Positions 40,946-50,203 are shown, numbered from the stretch's first letter. The stretch: DNA of 64,000 bases from an uncultured Pelagibacteraceae bacterium (GCA_902622795.1 CACNRD010000002.1:1-64000); one strand, 5' to 3'. The notes: generated by a model from the letters alone, not told the origin. Made by a program: numbers and translations.

Positions 40946-41942
40946 GTTCTCTCACCCATTTGCCCTGAGCAGCCAATGTACACATTTTAGCTCTATGATT
41001 AAAAGTTTTTTGAGTTGCTTCTATGTCTTTTATATTTTTAGACCACACTTTAAGAGCACTTTGCTGAAGAGCTCTTCCATATGAGTATGTTATAATAAAA
41101 TTTGTATTATTGTTTTTATTTATCAAATTTAAATTTTCTGTAGCTTCTAACTCAGACTGACCTCCTGATAAAAAGGCAATTCCAGGCACATTAATTGGAA
41201 CTGAATTTTTAAGACACTCAAGTGTTTTTTTTGAAACTTCTTCACTAGAGATTTTTTCTTTTGATTTATTACCAGACAATATCATATTTGGTTTAAGAAT
41301 AATTCCTGAAAGATCAACTTTATGTAAGATTAGTTCTTCAAAACATTTTTTTATAACCTCTGATGTCTTTTTTAAACAAACATCTACAGAATGTGCTCCA
41401 TCCATTAATACCTCAGGCTCTACTATTGGAACCATACCACTTTCTTGGACTAGGGCCGAGTATCTCGCAAGTGCATGAGCATTACTATTTATTGCTATCT
41501 TAGTTGGATTTTTATTACTAATAGAGTAAACCCCTCTCCATTTAGTAAATCTTGCTCCAAGTTTATAATATTTTTTCAATCTATCTCTGAGGCCATCTAA
41601 ACCCTCAGTAATTTTTTCTTCAGGAGAGTTTGCTAATTCTTTAGCACCTGTATCAACTTTAATTCCTGGCACAGCGCCTGAGGCTGAAATTAGGTCAGGG
41701 ATTGATTTTCCAAAACTAGAAGTTTGGTTTATTGTTTCATCATAAAGAATTACACCTCCAATACAATCTTTCATGCATTCAGATGAAAAAAGAATTTCCC
41801 TAAACAATAGTCTATTTTCAGGAGTTGAATTTACACTTACCGCAGTAAGTCTATTAGTCATAGTGCCATTACTTTCATCTGCAGCAAGTATACCTTTACC
41901 TTTAGAAATTATTTTCAGTGCAATTTTATTTAGTTCTGACAT
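40932..41942 (-). CDS. fbaB: Class I fructose-bisphosphate aldolase
   Basis: A 336-residue Schiff-base aldolase of the animal-like class I type. KGILAADESNGTM is at about 15-27, VILYDETINQ follows, then ARFTKWRGVYSI, VEPEVLMDGAH, ILKPNMILSG with the catalytic lysine, and FLSGGQSELEAT. It is metal independent, unlike class II enzymes common in bacteria. It catalyses condensation or cleavage of fructose-1,6-bisphosphate. Adjacent to pgk with no gap and overlapping thiE. Confidence 0.95.
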   Translation of the reverse strand: MSELNKIALKIISKGKGILAADESNGTMTNRLTAVSVNSTPENRLLFREILFSSECMKDCIGGVILYDETINQTSSFGKSIPDLISASGAVPGIKVDTGAKELANSPEEKITEGLDGLRDRLKKYYKLGARFTKWRGVYSISNKNPTKIAINSNAHALARYSALVQESGMVPIVEPEVLMDGAHSVDVCLKKTSEVIKKCFEELILHKVDLSGIILKPNMILSGNKSKEKISSEEVSKKTLECLKNSVPINVPGIAFLSGGQSELEATENLNLINKNNNTNFIITYSYGRALQQSALKVWSKNIKDIEATQKTFNHRAKMCTLAAQGKWVRELENK

Positions 41943-43124
41943 TTATTGATTTAACGCGGTTATACCAGGAAGCTTTTTGCCTTCAAGATATTCTAAAAAA
42001 GCTCCACCTGCGGTTGAAACAAAGTTAAAATCATTAACAGCCTTTATACTGTTTAATAATGAGACAGTATCTCCTCCACCAACAACTGAAAAAATTTTGT
42101 TTACTTTATTATTTTTAATTATGGTTTTTGCTATTTCAATGCTGCCGTTTGCAAAGTTAGGGTTTTCAAAATATCCAGCTGGTCCATTCCATAATATGGT
42201 CTTACTTGAATTAATAATGTTTGTTACTCTATCTATAGTTTTTGGGCCGATGTCTAAAATCATTTCATCACTCGAAATTTCATTTAATTCTTTTTTTTTA
42301 CATGATCCATTTAAATCTTTAGATACAAGCACATCTTCTGGATAAGTTATTTCACATTTTTCTTTTTTCGAAAGCGAAATAATTTCTTTAATTATTGGGT
42401 CACAATTTTTTTCTTTAATTGATTTGCCAATATTGTGACCGAAGTACTCAATAAAATTATTAGCCATACCACCAACAATAATAATATTGTCAAATTTAGG
42501 TATTAGATTTTTAATAATATCAATTTTAGTGGAAATTTTAGATCCCCCAATTATACAGGATATTGGCTTTGTGATTTCAGATGTAATTTTGGTAAGAGCA
42601 TCAATTTCCAAATCTATTTGCAATCCAGAAAATGATGGCAGAAATTTAGAAATTTTAACAATTGAAGCATGTGAACGATGAGAACAAGAGAAAGCATCAT
42701 TAACATAAATATCACCAAAACCTGCTAAGTGCTCTGCAAACTTATTGTCATTTTTTTCTTCTTCCGCATAAAACCTAATATTTTCTAACATTAGGATTTC
42801 CTCATCAAAATTATCGAAGAAATCCTTATTTTTAATTTCATTAATATTTTGTGTAATTAATTTCACATTTAATCCTAATTGTTCCTGTAAATTTTCACAA
42901 ATTGGCTTTAACGAAAGTTCTTTTAAAGTCTCTCCTTTTGGCCTACCTACATGTGATAAAATTATAATTTTAGCTTTTTGTTTATTAAGAAACTTTAAAG
43001 TAGGTAGAATTTTATCTATTCTTGTTGTGTCAATTATTTTTCCATTATCTAAAGGAACGTTTAGGTCCAATCTTAGTAATATTTTTTTATTATTAAGATT
43101 CTTTTCGTTTTTTATACTTCTCAT
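41943..43124 (-). CDS. pgk: Phosphoglycerate kinase
   Basis: A 393-residue kinase. KKILLRLDLNVPLDNGKI is at residues 13-30, then LSHVGRPKG, MLENIRFYAEEEKND, NDAFSCSHRSHAS, CIIGGSKISTK, LWNGPAGYFE and the phosphate loop VVGGGDTVSLLNSI. All substrate and ATP motifs are visible. It acts between GAPDH and phosphoglycerate mutase. Start ATG overlaps the last base of gap; third gene in tkt-gap-pgk-fba-thiE-efp-suhB. Confidence 0.97.
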   Translation of the reverse strand: MRSIKNEKNLNNKKILLRLDLNVPLDNGKIIDTTRIDKILPTLKFLNKQKAKIIILSHVGRPKGETLKELSLKPICENLQEQLGLNVKLITQNINEIKNKDFFDNFDEEILMLENIRFYAEEEKNDNKFAEHLAGFGDIYVNDAFSCSHRSHASIVKISKFLPSFSGLQIDLEIDALTKITSEITKPISCIIGGSKISTKIDIIKNLIPKFDNIIIVGGMANNFIEYFGHNIGKSIKEKNCDPIIKEIISLSKKEKCEITYPEDVLVSKDLNGSCKKKELNEISSDEMILDIGPKTIDRVTNIINSSKTILWNGPAGYFENPNFANGSIEIAKTIIKNNKVNKIFSVVGGGDTVSLLNSIKAVNDFNFVSTAGGAFLEYLEGKKLPGITALNQ

Positions 43125-44131
43125 TAAGAGATTTTATGTAAATTTTCAGCTATATCACACATTCTGTTGGAAAAACCCCATTCGTTGTCGTACCAAGCTG
43201 AAATTTTACCCATATTTACTCCAACCACGCTTGTTAAAGACGCATCAACTATTGCAGATGCTGAATGATGATTGAAATCAACAGAAACTAATTTTTCATA
43301 CGTAACTTCTAAAATTTTTTTTAATTCTCTTTTTGAAGCTAATTCAAATTCATTATTTATATTTTTTATATTAATTTCTTTTTTCGTACAAAAAACTAAT
43401 TCTACAAGAGAAACATTTGGTGTAGGTACTCTCATCGCCACACCTTCTAATTTTCCTTTTAAACTTGGAATTATTTCACCTATTGCTTTTGATGCTCCGG
43501 TTGATGTAGGAACAATCGACTGACTTGCAGATCGAGCTCTTCTTGGGTCTTTATGAGAGTTGTCCAAAATTCTTTGGTCACTAGTAAATGAATGAATCGT
43601 AGTCATAAAACCTTTTTCAATTTCAAATTTTTTGTGAATGACATCTACAACTGGTGCCAAACAATTCGTAGTACATGAGGCAGCTGAGATTATTTTATCT
43701 TTTTTAGATAATGTGTTTTCGTTAACACCAAAAACTATTGTTTTGTCTGCATTTTTGCATGGAGCAGAAACAATTACTTTTTTTGCACCATTTTTAATAT
43801 GGGCTTCAAGTTTTTCTCTTGAGTTGAATTTACCTGTACATTCTAAAACATAGTCAACATCATATTTTTTCCAATTAATTTTTTCGATCTTAGGCTCATG
43901 AGAAAATGAAATTTTTTGTTTATTTATTATTAACTGATTTTCATGAAATTTAATATCAGCATTAAATTTTCCGTGGATAGAATCGTATCTAATTAATTTA
44001 CCTGTAACCTCTGAATTTGATCTGTTATTAATATGCTTAATCTTTAAATTTTTATTTCGACTTTCAAAAATTGACCTGACAATCATACGACCAATTCTAC
44101 CCATTCCATTAATTCCAATTTTGATTGCCAT
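43124..44131 (-). CDS. gap: Glyceraldehyde-3-phosphate dehydrogenase, probable altered cofactor preference
   Basis: A 335-residue GAPDH with INGMGRIGRMIVRS at the N terminus, the catalytic SAASCTTNCLAP (Cys153), HSFTSDQRILDNSHKD and WYDNEWGFSNRM. At the cofactor-selecting loop after the second beta strand the usual I-N-D-L is I-N-N-R (Asn36, Arg37). The aspartate that binds the adenine ribose in NAD-specific enzymes is absent and an arginine that could bind a 2'-phosphate follows. This suggests NADP(H) or dual use, in keeping with gluconeogenic flow. Two bases separate it from tkt. Confidence 0.95.
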   Translation of the reverse strand: MAIKIGINGMGRIGRMIVRSIFESRNKNLKIKHINNRSNSEVTGKLIRYDSIHGKFNADIKFHENQLIINKQKISFSHEPKIEKINWKKYDVDYVLECTGKFNSREKLEAHIKNGAKKVIVSAPCKNADKTIVFGVNENTLSKKDKIISAASCTTNCLAPVVDVIHKKFEIEKGFMTTIHSFTSDQRILDNSHKDPRRARSASQSIVPTSTGASKAIGEIIPSLKGKLEGVAMRVPTPNVSLVELVFCTKKEINIKNINNEFELASKRELKKILEVTYEKLVSVDFNHHSASAIVDASLTSVVGVNMGKISAWYDNEWGFSNRMCDIAENLHKIS

Positions 44132-44133
44132 AT

Positions 44134-46092
44134 TTAATTTCTCATCATTTTTTTAGTTTTACTGGTAATATTTGAAACTGTCAGTCCAAAGTGTTTAAAA
44201 ATATCTTTGTATGGCGCGCTCTTTCCAAATTCATTAATTCCAAATGTTAGACTTGAACTCCCTACATATTTTTTCCAACAATCACTTGATCCTGCCTCTA
44301 TTGAAATTTTAAATTTAGTTTCGTTTAAAATTTTATTTTTATATAATCTTGATTGTAGATCGAAAAGCTCCATAGACGGCATTGATATAACTTTACAGTA
44401 TATTTTATCTTTGGCTAATTTATGACTAGTTTCGATTGCCAAATTAACCTCTGACCCGCTTGCAAATATTGTTAAATTAATTTTATTGTTAGTTCTCAAA
44501 ACTTCATAGGCTCCCAAGGAACATTTATTTATATTTGTAAATGATTTTCTTATTGGATTTAGGCCTTGTCTTGTTAAAGATAAAATACTTGGAGTTTTAG
44601 AACTTTTTAAAGCATGTTCCCAACATTCAATTGTTTCAATTCTATCTGCTGGCCTAAAAACATTTAAATTTGGAATCGATCGTAAACCTGAGAGCTGCTC
44701 AATTGGCTGATGGGTTGGCCCATCCTCTCCAAGTCCTATAGAGTCATGCGTCATCACATATATCACTCTTTTTTGCATCAACGCAGATAATCTAATTGAA
44801 GGTTTACAATAATCAGAAAAAATTAAAAAAGTTCCACCATATGGAATTAAATTTCCATAGAGTGCAATACCATTCATTATTCCACTCATTGCATGCTCTC
44901 TTACTCCGTAGTGAATATAATCTCCACTAAAATCTCCAGGCTTAATTATTTTTTGATTTTTTGTTTTTGTATTGTTAGATCCTGCCAAATCAGCAGAGCC
45001 ACCAATTAAGTTATGATTTTGGTTTGTTAATGCATTAAGTGTCATCTCAGAACATTTTCTTGTAGCCAAACTTTTAGGCTCTAAAATCGCATTTCTTTTT
45101 TCTCTTTTTAAAATACTTATTAAATTATTATTTTTTAAATTTTTAAATTTTGTTTTATTTTTGTTAAGTATTTTAATCCATTTTTTTTCTTGAATTTCAC
45201 CTCTTTGACCAATTTTTCTCCACTCTTTCAAAAATTTATTTGGAATATTAAAAGGTTTATTATTCCAATTTAGGGCTTTTCTAACAAGTCCAATCTCCTC
45301 TAAACCTAGGGGACTTCCATGGGAGGACGCTTTACCTGATTTATTTGGTGAGCCATATCCAATTTTTGTTTTACATGAAATAACAGTTGGTTTTTTTGCT
45401 TTTTGAACATTTTTTAATGCTTTAAATATTTCTTTTTCATTATGTCCATTTATTAAAATATAATCCCAACCATAACCCTCAAATCTTTTTTTAAAATTAT
45501 CTGAAACAGCAAGATCAGTTGGACCATCAATTGAAATTGAATTGTTATCAAAAAGCAGTACTAAATTTTTAAGCTTTAAATGTCCCGCTAAACTCATTGC
45601 CTCATGACTTATTCCTTCCATTAAACATCCATCTCCGGCCAAAACATAAGTTTTGTGATTAATTAAATCATTTCCTAATTTTTTTTTTAAAATTTCCTCT
45701 GAAATTGCAAATCCCACTGCATTTGCTATTCCTTGTCCTAGAGGTCCAGTTGTTGTTTCGATACCTGAATTTGGATGGTATTCAGGATGACCGGCACATA
45801 TTGAGTTTATCTGTCTGAAATTTTTTATACTATTTAATGAAATACTCTTATATCCAGTTAAAAATAGTAAAGAGTATAAAAGCATTGATCCATGACCTGC
45901 AGATAAAACGAATCTGTCTCTATTCATCCAATTTGGATTTTTAGGATTAAATCTTAAAAAATTCTTAAAAAGTACCGTTACAACATCCGCCATACCCATT
46001 GGCATACCTGGGTGTCCAGAATTAGCTTTTTGAACCGCATCTATTGACAAAAATCTGATGCAATTTGCTAAATCATTATGTACTTTATTCAA
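44134..46092 (-). CDS. tkt: Transketolase
   Basis: A 652-residue TPP enzyme. N-terminal SGHPGMPMGMADV, then AGHGSMLLYSLLFLTGY, TTGPLGQGIANAVGFAISE and the TPP fold LAGDGCLMEGISHEAMSLAG with DNN at its end. The central domain has DYIHYGVREHAMSGIMNGIALYG and DSIGLGEDGPTHQPIEQL. It exchanges two-carbon units in the pentose phosphate pathway. It is the first gene of the long - strand operon; the 51-base divergent spacer (46093-46143) should hold its promoter. Confidence 0.97.
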   Translation of the reverse strand: MNKVHNDLANCIRFLSIDAVQKANSGHPGMPMGMADVVTVLFKNFLRFNPKNPNWMNRDRFVLSAGHGSMLLYSLLFLTGYKSISLNSIKNFRQINSICAGHPEYHPNSGIETTTGPLGQGIANAVGFAISEEILKKKLGNDLINHKTYVLAGDGCLMEGISHEAMSLAGHLKLKNLVLLFDNNSISIDGPTDLAVSDNFKKRFEGYGWDYILINGHNEKEIFKALKNVQKAKKPTVISCKTKIGYGSPNKSGKASSHGSPLGLEEIGLVRKALNWNNKPFNIPNKFLKEWRKIGQRGEIQEKKWIKILNKNKTKFKNLKNNNLISILKREKRNAILEPKSLATRKCSEMTLNALTNQNHNLIGGSADLAGSNNTKTKNQKIIKPGDFSGDYIHYGVREHAMSGIMNGIALYGNLIPYGGTFLIFSDYCKPSIRLSALMQKRVIYVMTHDSIGLGEDGPTHQPIEQLSGLRSIPNLNVFRPADRIETIECWEHALKSSKTPSILSLTRQGLNPIRKSFTNINKCSLGAYEVLRTNNKINLTIFASGSEVNLAIETSHKLAKDKIYCKVISMPSMELFDLQSRLYKNKILNETKFKISIEAGSSDCWKKYVGSSSLTFGINEFGKSAPYKDIFKHFGLTVSNITSKTKKMMRN

Positions 46093-46143
46093 AATTATCC
46101 TGACTAGACTAAGAAGAATCTATTTAATACTATATCTATATAT

Positions 46144-46467
46144 ATGAATTCTATAAACGAAAAAGAAAAAAAATTAATTTCAGTTTTAGATGAATTAAAA
46201 AATTTAGACCTAACTAATCCAGAATTACAAAATAATATTGAAAATCTAAGTAAGCAAAAAAATCAATTAGAAATTGAAAAAAATGAGTTAGAAATTAAGT
46301 ATAATGAACTACTAGAGGAGCATGGCTCGTTATCGAAGAAATTAGATGAAATTAAAAATAAAGAAAAACAAGAAGAAAGAAAACAAATCGAATTTTCTGA
46401 AAAAATTGATGAATTAAACCAAGAAACAGATACTTTATTGGAAGAAATTGATAAATGGGAAATGTAA
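46144..46467 (+). CDS. Small coiled-coil protein upstream of zapA (DUF4164-like)
   Basis: A 107-residue acidic/basic protein with continuous heptad-like Leu/Ile spacing (ELKNLDLTNPELQNNIENL, KNQLEIEKNELEIKYNELLEE) and no enzymatic motif. Alphaproteobacteria often have a short coiled-coil gene (DUF4164) just before zapA, sometimes compared to ZapB. Its last 13 bases overlap zapA, which supports coupled expression. A cell-division role is inferred from position only. Confidence 0.65.
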   Translation: MNSINEKEKKLISVLDELKNLDLTNPELQNNIENLSKQKNQLEIEKNELEIKYNELLEEHGSLSKKLDEIKNKEKQEERKQIEFSEKIDELNQETDTLLEEIDKWEM

Positions 46468-46901
46468 CTATTAAATTTAATAATAAAGAATTCATATTAT
46501 CCTGTGAGGATGGACAAGAAGAACATTTAGAAGAATTACTAATCCAAATTAGCCAAAAGTTTAATAATTTAAAAAATGATTTAGGCAATCTAGGTGAAAA
46601 TAAACTTCTATTAATTACAGCAGTGAAAATAATGGATGAGTATTATGAGACTAAAAAGAAAGTCGAGCAAAGAAAAAATGAATTCAAAGATTTATCAAAT
46701 AAATTTAAAGAACTTAAATCTTTAATTTATGAATATCGAGATAAGAAAGAGGATGAGATAAAAAAACTTAATTTAAATCATGAAGATTTCAAAATTGAGA
46801 TTGAAAATAATCAAAAAAAATATGAGCAGTTAATTGATGAAGCAGCTGATCAAATATCAAATTTTGTCAAAAAGGCAAAAATAGATAATCTATCCCAATA
46901 A
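46455..46901 (+). CDS. zapA: Cell division protein ZapA
   Basis: A 148-residue protein. The N-terminal globular part (MGNVTIKFNNKEFILSCEDGQEEHLEELLIQI) and the following NKLLLITAVKIMDEYYETKKK match ZapA. An extended coiled coil reaches to the C terminus. ZapA binds and bundles FtsZ filaments at the division site. It is longer than E. coli ZapA (109) because of the extra coiled coil, which is usual in alphaproteobacteria. Four bases separate it from fthC; the 6S RNA gene commonly found at this junction in other bacteria does not fit. Confidence 0.85.
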   Translation: MGNVTIKFNNKEFILSCEDGQEEHLEELLIQISQKFNNLKNDLGNLGENKLLLITAVKIMDEYYETKKKVEQRKNEFKDLSNKFKELKSLIYEYRDKKEDEIKKLNLNHEDFKIEIENNQKKYEQLIDEAADQISNFVKKAKIDNLSQ

Positions 46902-46905
46902 ATTT

Positions 46906-47451
46906 GTGATTAAATCAAAGTTAAGAGATAAAGTTTTAAAATTAAGAGAAAGTAAAACAAAAAAGTCAATTAATATAAATCCAAGCAATATTTATTCATA
47001 TCTCAAAAAAAAAAAATATAATTTGAAAATTATAGGGGGGTATTATCCAACAAATTATGAGATTAACGATTTAGAAATTTTAAATTATTTTTTTAAAAGA
47101 GGCTCTAAAATTTCACTACCCAAAATTAAACAAAAAAGTCAAATGGAATTTTATAAATGGTATAAAAATGATCCTTTGTTAATAAATAAATATGGTATAC
47201 CAGAACCAGAGACCACCAATAGAGTTTACCCTGATATCTTATTTGTTCCTTTGGTGGCATTTGATAAAGAATTTAATAGATTAGGTTATGGAGGAGGTTT
47301 TTATGACCGTTACATTCAAAAGATATCAAAGATCAAAAAAGTAGTAAAAGTTGGACTTGCTTTTTCTTTTCAAAAATTAAAAACCATACCAATTAACAAA
47401 CATGATAAGAAACTAGATATAATTATAACTGAGAAAGAGATTATTCAATGA
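46906..47451 (+). CDS. fthC: 5-formyltetrahydrofolate cyclo-ligase
   Basis: A 181-residue enzyme starting with GTG at 46906: N-terminal SKLRDKVLKLRESKTKK, ILFVPLVAFDKEFNRLGYGGGFYDRYI (residues about 112-138, the ATP/folate signature), then VGLAFSFQ and HDKKLDIIITEKEI. It converts 5-formyl-THF to 5,10-methenyl-THF with ATP. Its stop overlaps the ATG of the phosphoesterase gene (ATGA). Known also as ygfA. Confidence 0.92.
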   Translation: MIKSKLRDKVLKLRESKTKKSININPSNIYSYLKKKKYNLKIIGGYYPTNYEINDLEILNYFFKRGSKISLPKIKQKSQMEFYKWYKNDPLLINKYGIPEPETTNRVYPDILFVPLVAFDKEFNRLGYGGGFYDRYIQKISKIKKVVKVGLAFSFQKLKTIPINKHDKKLDIIITEKEIIQ

Positions 47452-48248
47452 AAATATTATTTTTGGGTGATGTAGTAGGTATCGCTGGTTGTTCGAAGTT
47501 GACTAATAATCTTTTAAGTGAAATTAAATCAAAAAATATCGATTTTGTAATAGTTAATGGTGAAAATGCTGCCTCTCAAGGGGTAGGACTTACAAAAGAA
47601 ATATGTAAAGATTTTTTTAATTGTGGAGTAAATGTTATCACAACAGGAAACCATGTTTGGGATCAAAAAGAAATTATGGAGTATATTGAGAAAGAAGAAA
47701 GATTATTACGTCCTAAAAATCTTTTTGAACCCGCGCCAGGGAAAGGATTTAATATTTATAAAACGAAAGACAATATAAAAATTGGTGTTTTAAATTTGAT
47801 GGGAAATGTATTTATGAAAAAGTGCGAAGATGTTTTTCAAGCTTCAAAGAAATTTTTAAGCGAAAATAAATTAAAAGAAGATTATGACATACTTGTTGTT
47901 GATTTTCATGGTGAGATTACAAGTGAAAAAAATGCGATTGGTCATTTTTTTGATGGTAAAGCTACGCTTGTAGTAGGAACTCACACTCATATTCCAACAA
48001 ATGATGCAAGAATTTTAAATAATGGTACAGGATATCAAACAGACGCCGGTATGTGTGGGGACTATGATTCTGTTATCGGCATGAATAAAGAAAATTCATT
48101 AAATAGATTTTTAAAAAAAAACTCCACTAAACATTTTCCAGCTATTGGTAGGGCTACTTTGAGTGGTGTTACGGTTGAATGTAATATAGAAACTGGCTTA
48201 GCAAATAACATTCAGAGCTATATATATGGAAATCTTCTGAAAAATTAA
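47448..48248 (+). CDS. YmdB-like metallophosphoesterase (TIGR00282)
   Basis: A 266-residue phosphoesterase. LFLGDVVGIAG is at the N terminus, then VIVNGENAASQGVGLT, ITTGNHVWDQKE, DFHGEITSEKNAIGHFFDG, VVGTHTHIPTNDARIL and the C-terminal YQTDAGMCGDYDSVIGM. These form the dinuclear metal site of the TIGR00282/YmdB family. Bacillus YmdB hydrolyses 2',3'-cyclic nucleotides in vitro; the role in alphaproteobacteria is not clear. The position between fthC and yebC is conserved in alphaproteobacteria. Confidence 0.88.
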   Translation: MKILFLGDVVGIAGCSKLTNNLLSEIKSKNIDFVIVNGENAASQGVGLTKEICKDFFNCGVNVITTGNHVWDQKEIMEYIEKEERLLRPKNLFEPAPGKGFNIYKTKDNIKIGVLNLMGNVFMKKCEDVFQASKKFLSENKLKEDYDILVVDFHGEITSEKNAIGHFFDGKATLVVGTHTHIPTNDARILNNGTGYQTDAGMCGDYDSVIGMNKENSLNRFLKKNSTKHFPAIGRATLSGVTVECNIETGLANNIQSYIYGNLLKN

Positions 48249-48258
48249 ATAAAAATAT

Positions 48259-48984
48259 ATGGCAGGACACTCTCACTGGGCTGGAATAAAGCATAAAAAA
48301 GGAAAAGCTGACAAACAGCGTTCAAAAATTTTTTCAAAATTATCAAAAGAAATTACAGTTGCTGCAAAACTTGGTGATAAGGATCCTACAATGAATCCTA
48401 GATTGCGATCTGCTATTCAGGCTGCTAGATCTGCGAATATGCCTAAGGACAATATTGAGAGAGCAATTGATAAATCTTCTTCAGCAACTGGATCCAATTT
48501 TGAGAATTTAAGATATGAAGGATTTGGACCTGATAAAATAGCTGTTATTGTTGAGACGTTAACAGATAATAAAAATAGAACAGCCTCTAACATAAGAACA
48601 ATTTTTCAAAAAAATGGAGGGAGTTTAGGTACCCAGGGATCTGCCTCTCATAATTTTAAACAATTGGGAATTATTAAGATTGATAAAAAAGAAATTTCTG
48701 AGGAGAATATTTTAGAACTAGCAATTGATGCTGGAGCTGATGAATGTATATCTCACAGCGATTTTCATGAAATTCATTGCCCTATGAGTAAAATTTATAA
48801 TGTAAAAAAAAATTTAGAAAAAACAATAACTAATTTTATTTCAACAGAGATCGAATGGATACCTTTAAATAATGTAGATATTCATAATGAAAAAAAAGAT
48901 GAGATAACTGAATTTTTAGACAGTTTAGAAGATGACGATGATGTACAAAATGTTTTTTCAAATGCAAATTTAGAGGTTAATTGA
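48259..48984 (+). CDS. yebC: YebC/PmpR family regulatory protein
   Basis: A 241-residue protein with AGHSHWAGIKHKKGKADKQRSKIFSKL at the N terminus and YEGFGPDKIAVIVETLTDNKNRTASNIR in the middle, the hallmark YebC segments. The C-terminal domain (DAGADECISHSDFHEIHCP) is also intact. YebC proteins have been described as transcription regulators and more recently as helpers of translation through polyproline stretches. Its TGA stop overlaps the ruvC ATG. Confidence 0.95.
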   Translation: MAGHSHWAGIKHKKGKADKQRSKIFSKLSKEITVAAKLGDKDPTMNPRLRSAIQAARSANMPKDNIERAIDKSSSATGSNFENLRYEGFGPDKIAVIVETLTDNKNRTASNIRTIFQKNGGSLGTQGSASHNFKQLGIIKIDKKEISEENILELAIDAGADECISHSDFHEIHCPMSKIYNVKKNLEKTITNFISTEIEWIPLNNVDIHNEKKDEITEFLDSLEDDDDVQNVFSNANLEVN

Positions 48985-49475
48985 TGCTAATAATTGGAAT
49001 TGATCCAGGAATATCAGGGTCAATTTGTTTCTTTCAAGATGGAGCAATAAAAGATGTAGTGGAGATGCCGACCATGATTGAGGGTAAAAAAAATAAAAAG
49101 CAAGTAAATGGATCTCAGATTTTTAATGAAATTTCAGAGAAAATAAAAAATATGGATAAAAAAAATATAAAAGTGGTTATAGAGCATGTTACAGCAATGC
49201 CAGGTCAGGGAGTTACTAGTATGTTCAATTTTGGTCAATCTTTTGGAATACTCAAAGGAATTTGTAGTGCTATGCAGCTTTCAGTTTACTTTGTACGACC
49301 TACAAAGTGGAAAAAATATTTTAATTTGATTAATTCTGAAAAAGATGCAAGTAGAACAAGAGCAATTGAAATTTTTCCCTATTATTCATCATATCTATCA
49401 AGAAAAAAGGATTCTAATAAGGCAGATGCTATTCTAATAGCTAGTTATTTTTTTGAGACATACAAAGAAGAGTAA
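48984..49475 (+). CDS. ruvC: RuvC-type Holliday junction resolvase, phage-like form
   Basis: A 163-residue RNase H-fold nuclease. IGIDPGISGSI holds the first catalytic Asp, VVIEHVTAMPGQGVTSMFNFGQSFG the catalytic Glu, and SNKADAILIASYF the last Asp. The QGVTSMFNFGxSxG and VxPTKWKKYF segments and the KADAILIA ending resemble RuvC-like resolvases from phages and some plasmids more than canonical bacterial RuvC. It sits in the usual ruvC place after yebC, but ruvA and ruvB do not follow. I chose the ATG at 48984 (overlapping the yebC stop) over a TTG one codon earlier. Confidence 0.8.
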   Translation: MLIIGIDPGISGSICFFQDGAIKDVVEMPTMIEGKKNKKQVNGSQIFNEISEKIKNMDKKNIKVVIEHVTAMPGQGVTSMFNFGQSFGILKGICSAMQLSVYFVRPTKWKKYFNLINSEKDASRTRAIEIFPYYSSYLSRKKDSNKADAILIASYFFETYKEE

Positions 49476-49528
49476 AAACAGTATTATTCAAGTCAAATTC
49501 ATGACACATTTAAGTGTGAAGAGTAATT

Positions 49529-50203
49529 ATGGAAGCAGACATAGCAGCTAAAGCTGTAGAATTAGGTACTAATACAGATTTTTCGTTGTTTAGCTTATTT
49601 TTTAGAGCTGACATAATTGTAAAATCAGTAATGATTATTTTAATACTTTGCTCAGTATATTCTTGGGCGGTAATTATAGAAAAATTTAGGTTATTTAAAA
49701 AAATAAATAAATCATCCGAAGAATTTGAGGAAAAATTTTGGAATTCTAAGTCTGCTGAAAATTTATATAATAGTTTACCAACTAAGCTTGAAGATCCTAT
49801 GGCATTAGTTTTTCAAAATGCAATGGAGGGGTTATTAAAGAAGAAAACAAGAAATAATTTAACTGAGAGGATGAGTGCACTTTTAGAAAATGGGATTGAG
49901 AGACAAATGGCAAAAATTGATAAAGGCTTTACTTTTTTAGCTACAGTTGGTTCTACCGCACCTTTTATAGGTTTATTCGGAACTGTTTGGGGAATTATGA
50001 ATTCATTTCAATCAATAGCAATTTCAAGAAATACTAGTCTTGCCATAGTAGCACCAGGAATTGCAGAAGCATTATTTGCAACTGCATTAGGTTTATTAGC
50101 AGCAATACCTGCAGTTATTGCTTATAATAAATTTAATAACGACTCTAAAAAATATTTTGAAAAATTAGAAAATTTTTCAAAAAGGTTTCTAACTATAATT
50201 TAA
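49529..50203 (+). CDS. tolQ: Tol-Pal system proton channel protein TolQ
   Basis: A 224-residue ExbB/MotA-family protein with three membrane segments. The first is at about 30-50 (IIVKSVMIILILCSVYSWAVII), and the last two are in LATVGSTAPFIGLFGTVWGIMNSF and APGIAEALFATALGLLAAIPAVIAY. It forms the proton channel with TolR that energises outer-membrane constriction at division. First gene of tolQRAB-pal. A 53-base spacer before it may hold a promoter. The ybgC gene that usually precedes tolQ is absent. Confidence 0.95.
   Translation: MEADIAAKAVELGTNTDFSLFSLFFRADIIVKSVMIILILCSVYSWAVIIEKFRLFKKINKSSEEFEEKFWNSKSAENLYNSLPTKLEDPMALVFQNAMEGLLKKKTRNNLTERMSALLENGIERQMAKIDKGFTFLATVGSTAPFIGLFGTVWGIMNSFQSIAISRNTSLAIVAPGIAEALFATALGLLAAIPAVIAYNKFNNDSKKYFEKLENFSKRFLTII

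Noticed and set aside
40900-40960. TPP riboswitch controlling thiE
   Set aside because: thiE overlaps the aldolase gene; there is no untranslated leader in which a riboswitch could fold.
46895-46910. Possible 6S RNA gene between zapA and fthC
   Set aside because: In many bacteria ssrS lies at this junction, but only four bases separate the two genes here, so it cannot fit; it may be elsewhere or absent.
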